Positions 1 to 8,407 of a stretch of 64,000 nt of DNA are shown here, in pieces. This DNA comes from an uncultured Rickettsiales bacterium (lineage in GTDB: Bacteria; Pseudomonadota; Alphaproteobacteria; Rs-D84): NCBI GenBank assembly GCA_900546225.1, contig URBZ01000001.1, positions 124,001-188,000 on the forward strand, in the 5' to 3' direction. The first letter of the stretch is position 1; each line of letters opens with the position of its first letter. A program made the translations under genes and the position numbers. Below the pieces are notes generated by a model, which searched no databases, was not told the origin of the DNA, and was given only the letters and a program-made list of their open reading frames with translations.

Positions 1-84
1 TGCCTGCCTGCCCAACCAACCCACTGGTTGGTGACACCGTGATATGATTTTTATCCTAGTGTTTTGTTTTTGCACAATTATTAC

Positions 85-113
85 TTGACAAACGAACGCT
101 TTTTGGCTACATT
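85..113 (+). promoter_or_regulatory. sigma70-type promoter of lipoprotein leader
   Basis: TTGACA (85-90), 17-base spacer, TACATT (108-113). Transcription would begin near 120, some 250 bases before the first lipoprotein gene, and runs into the hairpin at 281-308. Upstream, bases 1-84 hold only a small hairpin (13-33, CCAACCA against TGGTTGG). Confidence 0.55.
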
Positions 114-119
114 TTGTTA

Positions 120-308
120 TGACTAAGAGCAGAAAACACATACAACCAAACGAGTTGCCAGATGTTCTATTCATGTCGCATTACCGAATTTTGCCCCATT
201 GGGGTGGGTGGCGGTGCGCCCTGCGTGGCATTTGCGACAAGTGGGGGCGTCGTGTGTTTTTACCATAAATAATTGCGAGAGAGTCCGTAAGTTTTTACGG
301 ACTCTTTT
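120..308 (+). ncRNA. candidate structured leader or small RNA
   Basis: The roughly 190-base stretch between a good promoter and a terminator has no convincing gene. It contains a 7-bp inverted match TGTCGCA (174-180) with TGCGACA (233-239) enclosing a CCCC-ATT-GGGG hairpin. It could be a stand-alone RNA or an attenuated 5' leader of the lipoprotein pair. It does not visibly resemble leaders A or B of this window, nor 6S, SRP or tmRNA as far as can be judged by eye. Confidence 0.35.
281..308 (+). terminator. terminator or attenuator before lipoprotein genes
   Basis: Perfect 10-bp stem GAGTCCGTAA / TTACGGACTC with a 4-base loop followed by TTTT. It sits 66 bases upstream of the chosen start of the first lipoprotein gene, so it either ends a small RNA or attenuates the operon. 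Confidence 0.65.
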
Positions 309-373
309 GCTTTATAGGCCATATTGGGAATAAATCCCCAGTGGCCCAAGACCAAAAAAAGGGGGTTCTTGAA

Positions 374-811
374 ATGATGACAGTCAAAAAAACAATTCCA
401 TATAAATTACGTGCCGGCATACCTGCACTGATGCTGGCGGGCGCAACGCTGTTTGGCGGATGTGGCAAAGAAGACATTGAAAAACACGATGTCGACCTCC
501 CTTGGTATTATGGTTATTATGACAACATTCGGGCAGATAACGTCCAACGCTATCTGGACGATCCATCGGTGGGTAATGTTTATTTGCACGTGCACCAAGA
601 AATAATCAACGCATATAGCGTATGGTATAGCTTGACAGCCGAAGATATTCATCACAAATTGTATGGCAGAACACTGGCACCATTGGTTGGTAAAGACCCC
701 AATCGTGTATTTGGACGCGGCAACTTTGAATTTACCCCCGGCGCATGCTCACGCGCCGACAGTTTATGGTTCACCCAGCATGGCTGGACAGTAAACCAGA
801 ACCAACGATAA
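374..811 (+). CDS. putative lipoprotein, tandem copy 1
   Basis: A 145-residue protein with a basic N-terminus, a hydrophobic stretch and a lipobox-like FGGC (Cys30), so probably an outer-membrane or periplasmic lipoprotein. The start at 374 is preferred over the upstream ATG at 341 because a GGGGG-containing Shine-Dalgarno stretch lies 9 bases before it and because it aligns with the start of the next gene. The C-terminal part carries FGRGNFEF, CSRADSLWF and a GWTVN motif, all shared with the downstream neighbour 28 bases away. The two are clearly a tandem duplication and probably co-transcribed. No known family was recognised and no function is proposed. Confidence 0.75.
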   Translation: MMTVKKTIPYKLRAGIPALMLAGATLFGGCGKEDIEKHDVDLPWYYGYYDNIRADNVQRYLDDPSVGNVYLHVHQEIINAYSVWYSLTAEDIHHKLYGRTLAPLVGKDPNRVFGRGNFEFTPGACSRADSLWFTQHGWTVNQNQR

Positions 812-839
812 CCCAACACAAAACCGCAGGAGTTTTATT

Positions 840-1280
840 ATGAAATTCACAAAGAAAATCCCATATGCATTAAAATGCGCCATTCCAACCGCGATGATGG
901 CGGCCGCGACAATGTTTGGCGGATGCCAGAAAGAAGAAAATCCAAAGCATGATGTGGAATTAAAATTCGGTGGTTATTACGGCGCAGAAGTCACCGCAGA
1001 AAATATTAAAAGTAAACTGGCAGACCCAACCGTCAACAATATCTATCTGCGTGCAATGGATGACGGCTCTTTATGGTATAAACAAGATGACGGTTGGATA
1101 TATCCCGAAGACCTGCGCTGGGATATAGAACCAATTATAAATATAGCCCCTGATCGTATATTTGGACGCGGTAATTTGGTATTTGAGGTTGGCATGTGTT
1201 CCCGCAAAGACAGTTTGTGGTTTGTTCAGCGCGGGTGGACAATCAATCGACAAAATCAAATTCCGCAAAAACAGCGTTAA
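840..1280 (+). CDS. putative lipoprotein, tandem copy 2
   Basis: A 146-residue paralogue of the preceding gene. It has an N-terminal signal with lipobox-like FGGC (Cys29), then KHDVEL shared with KHDVDL in copy 1, and a conserved end with FGRGNLVF, CSRKDSLWF and GWTIN. A clear AGGAG lies 8 bases before the ATG. The middle of the two proteins has diverged while the C-terminal 35 residues are conserved, which suggests that this end is the functional part. The gene is followed directly by a terminator. Function unknown. Confidence 0.8.
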   Translation: MKFTKKIPYALKCAIPTAMMAAATMFGGCQKEENPKHDVELKFGGYYGAEVTAENIKSKLADPTVNNIYLRAMDDGSLWYKQDDGWIYPEDLRWDIEPIINIAPDRIFGRGNLVFEVGMCSRKDSLWFVQRGWTINRQNQIPQKQR

Positions 1281-1282
1281 AA

Positions 1283-1308
1283 AACGCGCCATTTTGGCGC
1301 GTTTTTTA
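1283..1308 (+). terminator. rho-independent terminator
   Basis: AACGCGCC-ATTT-TGGCGCG stem followed by TTTTTT closes the lipoprotein operon. Confidence 0.8.
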
Positions 1309-1346
1309 TTGATTTACCCGCGATAATTTTCTAGTATTACCCTGAG

Positions 1347-2675
1347 ATGAGAAAACTGATATCGCTTTTTTTATCATTGTTTATATCTGTACCCACGTTT
1401 GCAGTGGTTACAGACGAGGAATGCCGCAGCAAGAGCAAAAGTGAATGCGGCGCAACGGCTGGTTGTGGCTGGGAAAAGTCATCTGGTGTTCTTGGGGGGT
1501 CTCGTTCATGCAAGGCATGCCAGAAAGACGAGTACAGTGAAAAGGTTACCAGTACAGATAACAATGCACTGGAGTGCAAACAATGTTCCGGCATCACCCA
1601 ATACACAAACCCTGATACCGGCGAAGTTGTCACATACGGTTCTAATTATTACAAATACACTTTGGGCGCAGGTCGAACTATAACCGACTGCTATGCAAAT
1701 TGTGAATTGATGGTAAACAATTTACCAGAAAGCACCGGAAAATGGGTATTAGCAGGTCCTGCTACAGCATATTATCCAAACAAATGCCAATTTGCATGTT
1801 ATGCATCCAGCGACTATTACAACACGTGCGTATCATATTACCACCCATGGAAAGACAAAGCACAAGAACGGGACACAACTGTATGCGAACCCAGTTGGAT
1901 TTTTATGAACAGCCCCGCAGAAATTGCGTCCAAATTGCCCAATGATGCAACCAGTGATGACACATATTTTTGCAAAAATGCGCAAACGGGTATTTATATG
2001 TTGCTGCAACCATCGGGAATAACAATAATGTGTTCTGCACAGTCGTGCCAAACTGGTTACCATTTGGTAAGTGTTAAAAGTTTGATAAATGATTCGTTGC
2101 CCGGCAGTGACGCCAATGAATATTACTGTAAATCAGACACGCTAAATATTCCAAACGCAACATTATTCCAAACATGTGTATCTGATACACACCCATGTTC
2201 CGATGATTTCGGCACAGAGTGCAAAATCACAATTAATAATGTACAAAAAACCGGTACGGTTGGTGGTAACGCGGTATGGAATGGTATCAACGCATACAAA
2301 ACCGACCAATGCACATGCACGGTTTCCGACGACGTTGCGACCACGGGCACATATAAACATGTATGCAAACGTTCAACCACATCTAATACTTGGGACGGGG
2401 CCAGTTGTGAAACAACCATAAAAACATGCAATTCGGGCTATTGCATCGTTGGTTATGATGCCAATAACAAACACCAAACATGCGACACCGCACCAAAGGG
2501 ATATTACAGCGATGGTCGTGGTGTTCTGGAATGCGACAAATGTCCCGCCGGAAAAACCACTGCAAGCACGGGCCGCACATCCGTCGGCGAATGCACGTAC
2601 AGCACAGAAACACAATTCTGTGACGGTGACGGTGTCGATTGTTTCAAACTGAATTACAGCAGTTTAGGCAGCTAA
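1347..2675 (+). CDS. secreted cysteine-rich protein
   Basis: A 442-residue protein with a Sec signal peptide (about residues 1-20, ending TFAV) and more than 35 cysteines spread along its length, so probably exported and disulfide-bonded. Near the end, CDKCPAGKTTASTGRTSVGE followed by Cys resembles ephrin-receptor-like (GCC2/GCC3) modules: a CxxCPAG start, a Thr/Gly-rich stretch, then Cys. The same module recurs in the proteins at 10623 and 57281. The stop overlaps the end of the convergent pth gene by 12 bases, and no terminator separates them. Lineage-specific surface protein; function unknown. Confidence 0.8.
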   Translation: MRKLISLFLSLFISVPTFAVVTDEECRSKSKSECGATAGCGWEKSSGVLGGSRSCKACQKDEYSEKVTSTDNNALECKQCSGITQYTNPDTGEVVTYGSNYYKYTLGAGRTITDCYANCELMVNNLPESTGKWVLAGPATAYYPNKCQFACYASSDYYNTCVSYYHPWKDKAQERDTTVCEPSWIFMNSPAEIASKLPNDATSDDTYFCKNAQTGIYMLLQPSGITIMCSAQSCQTGYHLVSVKSLINDSLPGSDANEYYCKSDTLNIPNATLFQTCVSDTHPCSDDFGTECKITINNVQKTGTVGGNAVWNGINAYKTDQCTCTVSDDVATTGTYKHVCKRSTTSNTWDGASCETTIKTCNSGYCIVGYDANNKHQTCDTAPKGYYSDGRGVLECDKCPAGKTTASTGRTSVGECTYSTETQFCDGDGVDCFKLNYSSLGS

Positions 2676-3200
2676 TAAATCGTCCAATTTTAATTCTGAA
2701 ATCACGGCGGAAATTTTCTGCATCTGGTCATCAGGGATTTTCCCCAGCACCCAATCCGCCGGCGACATTTGCAATGAAAAATCACGCGGGTGGGCGATGC
2801 CAATTCTGATGCGGCGATAATCACGACCAACCGCGGCATCTATGGATTTTATGCCATTGTGCCCTGCACTGCCGCCACCAATTTTGGTGCGCGTTGCGCC
2901 AACTGGCAAATCCATATCGTCATGAATCACGACCAGATTTTCCAGTGGCACATCATAGAATTTCATCAGTGGCCCTACCGCATCCCCCGACAGGTTCATA
3001 AACGTTTGCGGCATTGCGAATATAACCCGACGGCCGCCAACATTCTGCGTTGAAACCAGCGCATTTTTCTGATTCTTCCACGCGGCGTCCCCGCCCGCCA
3101 AATGCGACACCGCCATGAATCCAACATTGTGGCGCGTGCGCGCGTATTCGGCCCCTGGGTTGCCCAATCCAACAATCAAAACAGGTTTATTTTCTTGCAT
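2664..3200 (-). CDS. pth: peptidyl-tRNA hydrolase
   Basis: A 178-residue enzyme that releases tRNA from peptidyl-tRNAs dropped by stalled ribosomes. It shows the Pth signature GLGNPG near the start, TRHNVGF with the catalytic His, VVIHDDMDLPVG with the catalytic Asp, and GGSAGHNGIKSI. Its length is normal for the family. The start at 3200 (MQENKP) was preferred over upstream in-frame codons because an AAGAGATG Shine-Dalgarno stretch precedes it and the family begins there. It is divergent from the outer-membrane protein gene at 3248, only 47 bases away. Confidence 0.95.
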   Translation of the reverse strand: MQENKPVLIVGLGNPGAEYARTRHNVGFMAVSHLAGGDAAWKNQKNALVSTQNVGGRRVIFAMPQTFMNLSGDAVGPLMKFYDVPLENLVVIHDDMDLPVGATRTKIGGGSAGHNGIKSIDAAVGRDYRRIRIGIAHPRDFSLQMSPADWVLGKIPDDQMQKISAVISELKLDDLLAA

Positions 3201-3247
3201 ATTGACATCTCTTTTTTCTATTATGATATCATACAAAGGAGAAAAAT

Positions 3248-3787
3248 ATGAATATAAAAACAATCGGCGCATTTGGTCTGGCGTCTGTTTTGTTTACTGG
3301 CGCGGCAAATGCGGGCAACATGTTGTTTGACTTTTATGCTGGCGCAACGGTTGGTGCGGGTGCGGCATCATTTTTGGCCGACGATTCCGAAACCAAAAAC
3401 TCCCAGTCGTATGGGCTGGTTGCGGGCTTGGATATTCCTGCCCTGCGATTTGAAGTGGAATATAATTACATCAACAACGACATTGCAAAAACCAACATCG
3501 GTATGGTCAATGCATATTTCAAAATGCCATCAACGGTCGTTCACCCATACTTGGGCGTCGGCGTTGGCGCGGTATTCGGCGGCAGTGTTGACATTTATGA
3601 CGTTGATATTGACACAGGCGCGGCATATCAGGGTATGTTGGGGCTGACATTTGACATTCCGGTATTGCCAATCAAGATTGACACCGAAGGTCGCGTTCTG
3701 TACGCGCCCGACGTATTTCAGGTTGGCAACCAGAAACCAGACCTGTTGCAATACGACGCGCGTATTAAATTACGCTATATATTCTAA
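3248..3787 (+). CDS. small outer-membrane beta-barrel protein
   Basis: A 179-residue protein with a cleavable signal peptide (cut after about TGAANA, residue 22) and alternating hydrophobic strands ending in the C-terminal aromatic LRYIF expected for BAM-inserted barrels. Gly-rich strands such as YLGVGVGAVFGG resemble OmpA-like or porin_OmpL/OMP_b-brl eight-strand barrels. The AAAGGAG Shine-Dalgarno is ideal. It probably sits alone between pth and polA. Function unknown; possibly structural or adhesive. Confidence 0.75.
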   Translation: MNIKTIGAFGLASVLFTGAANAGNMLFDFYAGATVGAGAASFLADDSETKNSQSYGLVAGLDIPALRFEVEYNYINNDIAKTNIGMVNAYFKMPSTVVHPYLGVGVGAVFGGSVDIYDVDIDTGAAYQGMLGLTFDIPVLPIKIDTEGRVLYAPDVFQVGNQKPDLLQYDARIKLRYIF

Positions 3788-3841
3788 TCACAAACGGGGG
3801 CGCGTTGCGCCCCCGCAATGGCTGATGGGGAATGGGAAAAA

Positions 3842-6622
3842 ATGCTGACACTGATTGATGGAAATTCATTATTATTTCGCGCATATTATGGCGTGCACAG
3901 CCGCCTGACACGCAGCGATGGCACACCCACGGGTGCGGTATATGGATTCCTGAATATGGTGTTGCCTATATTGGCGGCGGCAAAACCTGATGATGCATTT
4001 GTATGCGTGTTTGATGCGTCCCGCACCACATTCCGCCAAGATATTTACCCCGCATACAAGGCGAATCGCACCGAAACCCCAGCCGACCTGATCACACAAT
4101 CATATATGGTACGCGAAGCGGTGGCGGCAATGGGCATGCCTGTTTTGTGCATACCAATGGTCGAAGCCGATGATGTCATCGCAACACTGGCACGTCTGAA
4201 CTGCAATGCGCCACGCGCCACCCGCATTATCACCAGCGACAAAGATTTAATGCAACTGGTGTCTGAATGTGTATTTTTGTACGACGGCATGAAACAGCGC
4301 GAAATTCACGCCGACGGCGTGATGGAAAAGTTTGGCGTTACGCCCGACCGCGTGGTTGATGTACAATCACTGATGGGCGATTCGTCTGATAATGTCCCCG
4401 GCGTTGCTGGCATTGGGCCAAAGCGTGCGGCAGAACTGATAAACCGATTCGGAACACTGGACGGATTATACGAACATCTGGACGAAGTGGAAAACGCGCG
4501 CATTCGCGAACTGTTGCGTGCGAATCGCGACATGGCATATATCTCGCGCAAATTGGTCACGTTAAAAGATGACGTGGATTTGTCCGATTTGGTTATCACA
4601 CCATTTGTATTTAACACGCCCGCAGCATTGGAATACGTACGTACCAAGTTAGAGAGTAATTCATTAGCGGCCAAGATTGAAAAACTGTTTCCAATGGACA
4701 AATTCAATCCCGACGCGGTGCATGATTTTTCGTATGCCGCATCCGCATGTCCAACCGAAATTGTGCCCACCCCCGTTGCGACAAACACCCCCGCCCCCGC
4801 GCCCCAGATGACGTATGAAACAATTACAACCGTGGCGGCACTGGATGAATTTTTGGGCCGCATAAAAAATATTGTCGCCATTGATACAGAAACAACAGGG
4901 TTAAATCCTATGTCTGCGCAAATGGTTGGATTGTCGCTGGCGGCGGACGCATTGCACGGGGCATACATTCCGCTGCAACACATGACAACAGGCGGCGATT
5001 TATTTGCCACGGCACACATCGCACCGAATCAGTTACCGATTGATACGGTCTATGCGCACCTGCGCCCTGTATTGGGAAATCCCAATATTACCAAGGTTGG
5101 GCATAATCTGAAATTTGACCTGCATATTATGGCAAACGCTGGTTGGGACGTCGCAAAAATAGCCCCGATTGATGATACAATGTTGCTGTCTTATGCGCTG
5201 TTTGGGTCACTGCACGGGCATGGCTTGGACGAATTGGCACTGAAATATCTGGGGCACGAAAACATTCATTTTGCCGCCCTGTTCCCCGCCGGCACGCGCG
5301 ACGCCGACATGCACTTTGACGCATTGCCGATTGATACCGCGACCCCATATGCGGCCGAAGATGCCACGGTATGTATGGCACTGTACGAATACATGCGCCC
5401 GAAATTAGATGCAAATGCAAAACTGCGCGAACTGTACGAAACATGTGATTTGCCATTGATGCCGGTACTGCTGAAAATGGAACGCGCGGGGGTACTGGTC
5501 AATCGGGACGGACTGCGCCAACTGTCGGGTGCATTTCACGACACACTGGAAAAAACAGAACAAGAAATTTATGCATTGGCCGGTCACGAATTTAACATCG
5601 CCAGTCCAAAGCAACTGGGTGCGGTGCTGTTCGATGAACTGAAACTGCCGGCGAATAAAAAGCGTTCGACCGATGCCGAAACATTGAATGAAATGGCGGA
5701 CGCCCATCCGATTATTGACAAGATTCTGGCATGGCGTTCTGTGGCCAAGTTGGCGGGCACATACGCGGACGCATTGCCGCGGCAAATTGCACCCGATGGT
5801 CGCATTCATACCACTTATTTGCAGACCAGTACGAACACCGGCCGCCTGTCCAGTCGCGATCCAAATCTGCAAAATATTCCTATTAAAACAGAACTGGGCG
5901 AACAGATACGTAAATGCTTTGTCGCGCCCGCGGGCCGCACACTGATTTCGGTCGATTATTCCCAGATTCAACTGCGCCTGTTGGCGGACGTGGCAAATGT
6001 CAAGACATTCAAAGAAACTTTTCTGGCGGGCACGGACATTCACGAACAAACCGCCCGAAAAATATTCGGACTTGCGTCTGACGCGCCTGTGCCACGCGAA
6101 ATGCGCCGTGCGGCAAAAACCGTGAACTTTTCAATCATATATGGCATATCGTCATTTGGGCTGTCGGGTCAACTGGGTATATCGCGCGCCGCCGCCGCTG
6201 AATTGATAAACACATATATGGCGGGCCTGCCAGAAATTGGCGAATACATTCAAAGCACCAAAGATTTCGCAATGGAAAACGCATGCGTCTATACCCCATG
6301 GGGTCGCCGCATCGAATTGCCAGAGGTTCGCAATCCCCGCCTGCGCGCGTATGCGATGCGCGCCGCGGTCAACGCCCCAATCCAAGGGTTCGAGGCCGAC
6401 CTGATGCGTCGTGCAATGGTTGAAATTGATAAAACATTGATGCAACCAAACGCCGATAAAATCAAAATGATTATGCAGGTTCACGACGAAATGGTGTTTG
6501 AATGCGACGCGGCGGTGGCCGAACAGTTCGCCAAACAAATTGAATCCGCGATGGAAAACGTTGCGAAAATATCTGTTCCATTGGCCGCCGAATACACAAT
6601 CAGCCAACAATGGGGGAAATAA
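3842..6622 (+). CDS. polA: DNA polymerase I
   Basis: A 926-residue polymerase for repair synthesis and removal of RNA primers. Three domains are visible: the 5' nuclease domain (about 1-290), a 3'-5' proofreading domain with intact acidic residues (DTETTGLNP, GHNLKFDLH, YAAEDAT), and the polymerase domain with motif B RRAAKTVNFSIIYG and motif C VHDEMVFE. Motif A reads VDYSQIQLR; the usual motif is DYSQIELR. The changed residue is 710, which matches the number of the E. coli steric-gate Glu710. The start at 3842 (MLTLIDGNS) was chosen over 3818 because GGGGAATGGG lies just before it and the length then matches E. coli (928). Confidence 0.96.
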   Translation: MLTLIDGNSLLFRAYYGVHSRLTRSDGTPTGAVYGFLNMVLPILAAAKPDDAFVCVFDASRTTFRQDIYPAYKANRTETPADLITQSYMVREAVAAMGMPVLCIPMVEADDVIATLARLNCNAPRATRIITSDKDLMQLVSECVFLYDGMKQREIHADGVMEKFGVTPDRVVDVQSLMGDSSDNVPGVAGIGPKRAAELINRFGTLDGLYEHLDEVENARIRELLRANRDMAYISRKLVTLKDDVDLSDLVITPFVFNTPAALEYVRTKLESNSLAAKIEKLFPMDKFNPDAVHDFSYAASACPTEIVPTPVATNTPAPAPQMTYETITTVAALDEFLGRIKNIVAIDTETTGLNPMSAQMVGLSLAADALHGAYIPLQHMTTGGDLFATAHIAPNQLPIDTVYAHLRPVLGNPNITKVGHNLKFDLHIMANAGWDVAKIAPIDDTMLLSYALFGSLHGHGLDELALKYLGHENIHFAALFPAGTRDADMHFDALPIDTATPYAAEDATVCMALYEYMRPKLDANAKLRELYETCDLPLMPVLLKMERAGVLVNRDGLRQLSGAFHDTLEKTEQEIYALAGHEFNIASPKQLGAVLFDELKLPANKKRSTDAETLNEMADAHPIIDKILAWRSVAKLAGTYADALPRQIAPDGRIHTTYLQTSTNTGRLSSRDPNLQNIPIKTELGEQIRKCFVAPAGRTLISVDYSQIQLRLLADVANVKTFKETFLAGTDIHEQTARKIFGLASDAPVPREMRRAAKTVNFSIIYGISSFGLSGQLGISRAAAAELINTYMAGLPEIGEYIQSTKDFAMENACVYTPWGRRIELPEVRNPRLRAYAMRAAVNAPIQGFEADLMRRAMVEIDKTLMQPNADKIKMIMQVHDEMVFECDAAVAEQFAKQIESAMENVAKISVPLAAEYTISQQWGK

Positions 6623-6646
6623 ACGCCCGCGCACGACATTTTGCAC

Positions 6647-6675
6647 TTGATTTCAGGTGCGACATTCTGTACAAT
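6647..6675 (+). promoter_or_regulatory. promoter of tRNA-Ser
   Basis: TTGATT (6647-6652), 17-base spacer, TACAAT (6670-6675), about 17 bases before the mature tRNA. Confidence 0.6.
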
Positions 6676-6692
6676 CGCCCATGCAACCACGC

Positions 6693-6781
6693 GGAGCGTT
6701 GCCAGAGTGGTAATGGAGCGGATTGCTAATCCGTCATGGGGTTAAACTCATGCATAGGTTCGAGTCCTATACGCTCCGCCA
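6693..6781 (+). tRNA. tRNA-Ser (GCU anticodon)
   Basis: An 89-base class II tRNA with acceptor stem GGAGCGT/ACGCTCC, an anticodon loop containing GCT, the long variable arm expected of tRNA-Ser, a TTCGAGT T-loop and an encoded CCA (6779-6781). It decodes AGC/AGU. Unlike the tRNA-Leu and tRNA-Gln genes of this window, it has no derived repeats downstream. Confidence 0.95.
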
Positions 6782-6868
6782 GAATTGCATTATTCTGATA
6801 TGACAATTAAATTTATGACTTTTTGTTGTTGTCGCTAAGATTCGCCGTGCAGACAGGCATTATTTCGT

Positions 6869-6897
6869 TTGCAAAAAATCCAACTATTTACTAACAT
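6869..6897 (+). promoter_or_regulatory. putative promoter of cysS
   Basis: TTGCAA (6869-6874), 17-base spacer, TAACAT (6892-6897), 32 bases before the cysS start. Confidence 0.4.
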
Positions 6898-6929
6898 TTT
6901 TTTAATATGAACAGCAAAGGAAGCGCACT

Positions 6930-8363
6930 ATGACACTGAAAATTTATAACGTTATGACACGCCAGAAACAAGAATTTATCCCGTTGACCCCAGGGGCGGT
7001 GAAAATGTACGCGTGCGGTATTACTGTGTCGGCTGATGCACATATCGGGCACGCATATCAATCCGTGGTATTCGACGTCATTACGCGCTATTTCGCATAT
7101 TTGGGTTATAATGTAAAATACGTTCGCAACTATACCGATGTGGACGACAAGATTATTGCCAACGCGAACAAAATTGGCGAAAATCCAATCAGTTTTGCTG
7201 AACGCTATATGGCCAAAACAGACGCCGAAATGGACGCGCTGGGCAACAACCGCCCAACCGTGATGGCACGTGCGACCCAGTGCATAGATGACATTATTGC
7301 ATTTGTGCAAAAACTGATTGATTCTGGACACGCATACGTTTCGGAATTTGGCGACGTGTATTTCAAACTGTCGTCTTTCCCAGATTACGGAAAATTATCG
7401 CACATTCAAACCAACAAGAATGAAATTGGCGTACGCAAAGACATTGAACCCGGAAAATTGGACGAAGCGGACTTTGCCCTGTGGAAATCTGCAAAACCAG
7501 ATGAAATTTATTGGGATTCCCCATGGGGACGCGGTCGCCCCGGCTGGCACATTGAATGCAGTGCGATGAATATGAAATATCTGGGCGAACAAATTGATAT
7601 TCACGGTGGTGGGCGCGATTTGGTGTTCCCACACCACGAAAATGAAATTGCCCAAACAGAATCTGTCACCGGCAAAACATTCGCAAATTATTGGGTGCAC
7701 TGCGGCTTGGTCAAGGTGAATGGCCAAAAAATGAGCAAATCGTTAAACAACGGCATATTGTTACAAGATGTTTTGGCACAATATGATTCCGATGTTATTC
7801 GTTTTGCGTTGTTGAACAATATGTACTCTAATGACATTGATATCACAGACACGTTTTTCCCGAACGCCATGCGTCACGTATATAAAATGTATTCGGTTAT
7901 AAACGCGGCGCGCGCACGCGAATATTCGGATGCGAACGCGGACAAAACGGCTGAAAAAACGCAACAGATTACAGATGAATTTCGTACGGCAATGGACGAC
8001 AACTTTAACACATATGGTGTAATTGTTGCCGCATTCCAATGGTTTGATTTCGTTTCCGCAGAACTGGCAAAGAAACATACTGAATACGATTTGAAAACAA
8101 TTACAGAAAAAATTATTGAACTGTTCGGTGTGTTTAATATCTTGCAACGCGATGCAGCCCAATACATTGCCGACGCGCGCCAACGCGTTTTAACACAAAA
8201 CAACATCAGCGCGGACGAAATTCAGGCAAAAATTGACGCACGTGCCGCCGCCAAGACCGCGCGTGATTACGCCACCGCCGATGCAATTCGTGGCGAATTG
8301 CTGACGCGCGGGGTTACATTGATGGATTCCCCATCTGGGACAACGTGGGATATTGCAATATAA
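6930..8363 (+). CDS. cysS: cysteinyl-tRNA synthetase
   Basis: A 477-residue class I synthetase that charges tRNA-Cys. [16 protein letters not shown] holds the HIGH motif and the first zinc-binding Cys; [21 protein letters not shown] and [10 protein letters not shown] (KMSKS) follow in the expected order, then a helical C-terminal domain. The length is typical. AAAGGAAG before the ATG sets the start. Transcribed alone; a bidirectional terminator follows. Confidence 0.96.
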   Translation: MTLKIYNVMTRQKQEFIPLTPGAVKMYACGITVSADAHIGHAYQSVVFDVITRYFAYLGYNVKYVRNYTDVDDKIIANANKIGENPISFAERYMAKTDAEMDALGNNRPTVMARATQCIDDIIAFVQKLIDSGHAYVSEFGDVYFKLSSFPDYGKLSHIQTNKNEIGVRKDIEPGKLDEADFALWKSAKPDEIYWDSPWGRGRPGWHIECSAMNMKYLGEQIDIHGGGRDLVFPHHENEIAQTESVTGKTFANYWVHCGLVKVNGQKMSKSLNNGILLQDVLAQYDSDVIRFALLNNMYSNDIDITDTFFPNAMRHVYKMYSVINAARAREYSDANADKTAEKTQQITDEFRTAMDDNFNTYGVIVAAFQWFDFVSAELAKKHTEYDLKTITEKIIELFGVFNILQRDAAQYIADARQRVLTQNNISADEIQAKIDARAAAKTARDYATADAIRGELLTRGVTLMDSPSGTTWDIAI

Positions 8364-8370
8364 AACAAAA

Positions 8371-8407
8371 CGCGCCCAACAAAATTATTTGTTGGGCGCG
8401 TTTTTTT
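8371..8407. terminator. bidirectional terminator
   Basis: CGCGCCCAACAAA pairs with TTTGTTGGGCGCG; the tract is A-rich on one side and ends in TTTTTTT on the other. It separates convergent cysS and the surface-protein gene, whose stop codon overlaps the T run. Confidence 0.85.

Noticed and set aside
119..268. 49-codon open frame ending just before the terminator at 281
   Set aside because: Its ATG would lie at the predicted transcription start with no ribosome site, and the composition (Trp, Arg, Cys, His) does not look like a conserved protein. Treated as a chance frame in a non-coding leader.
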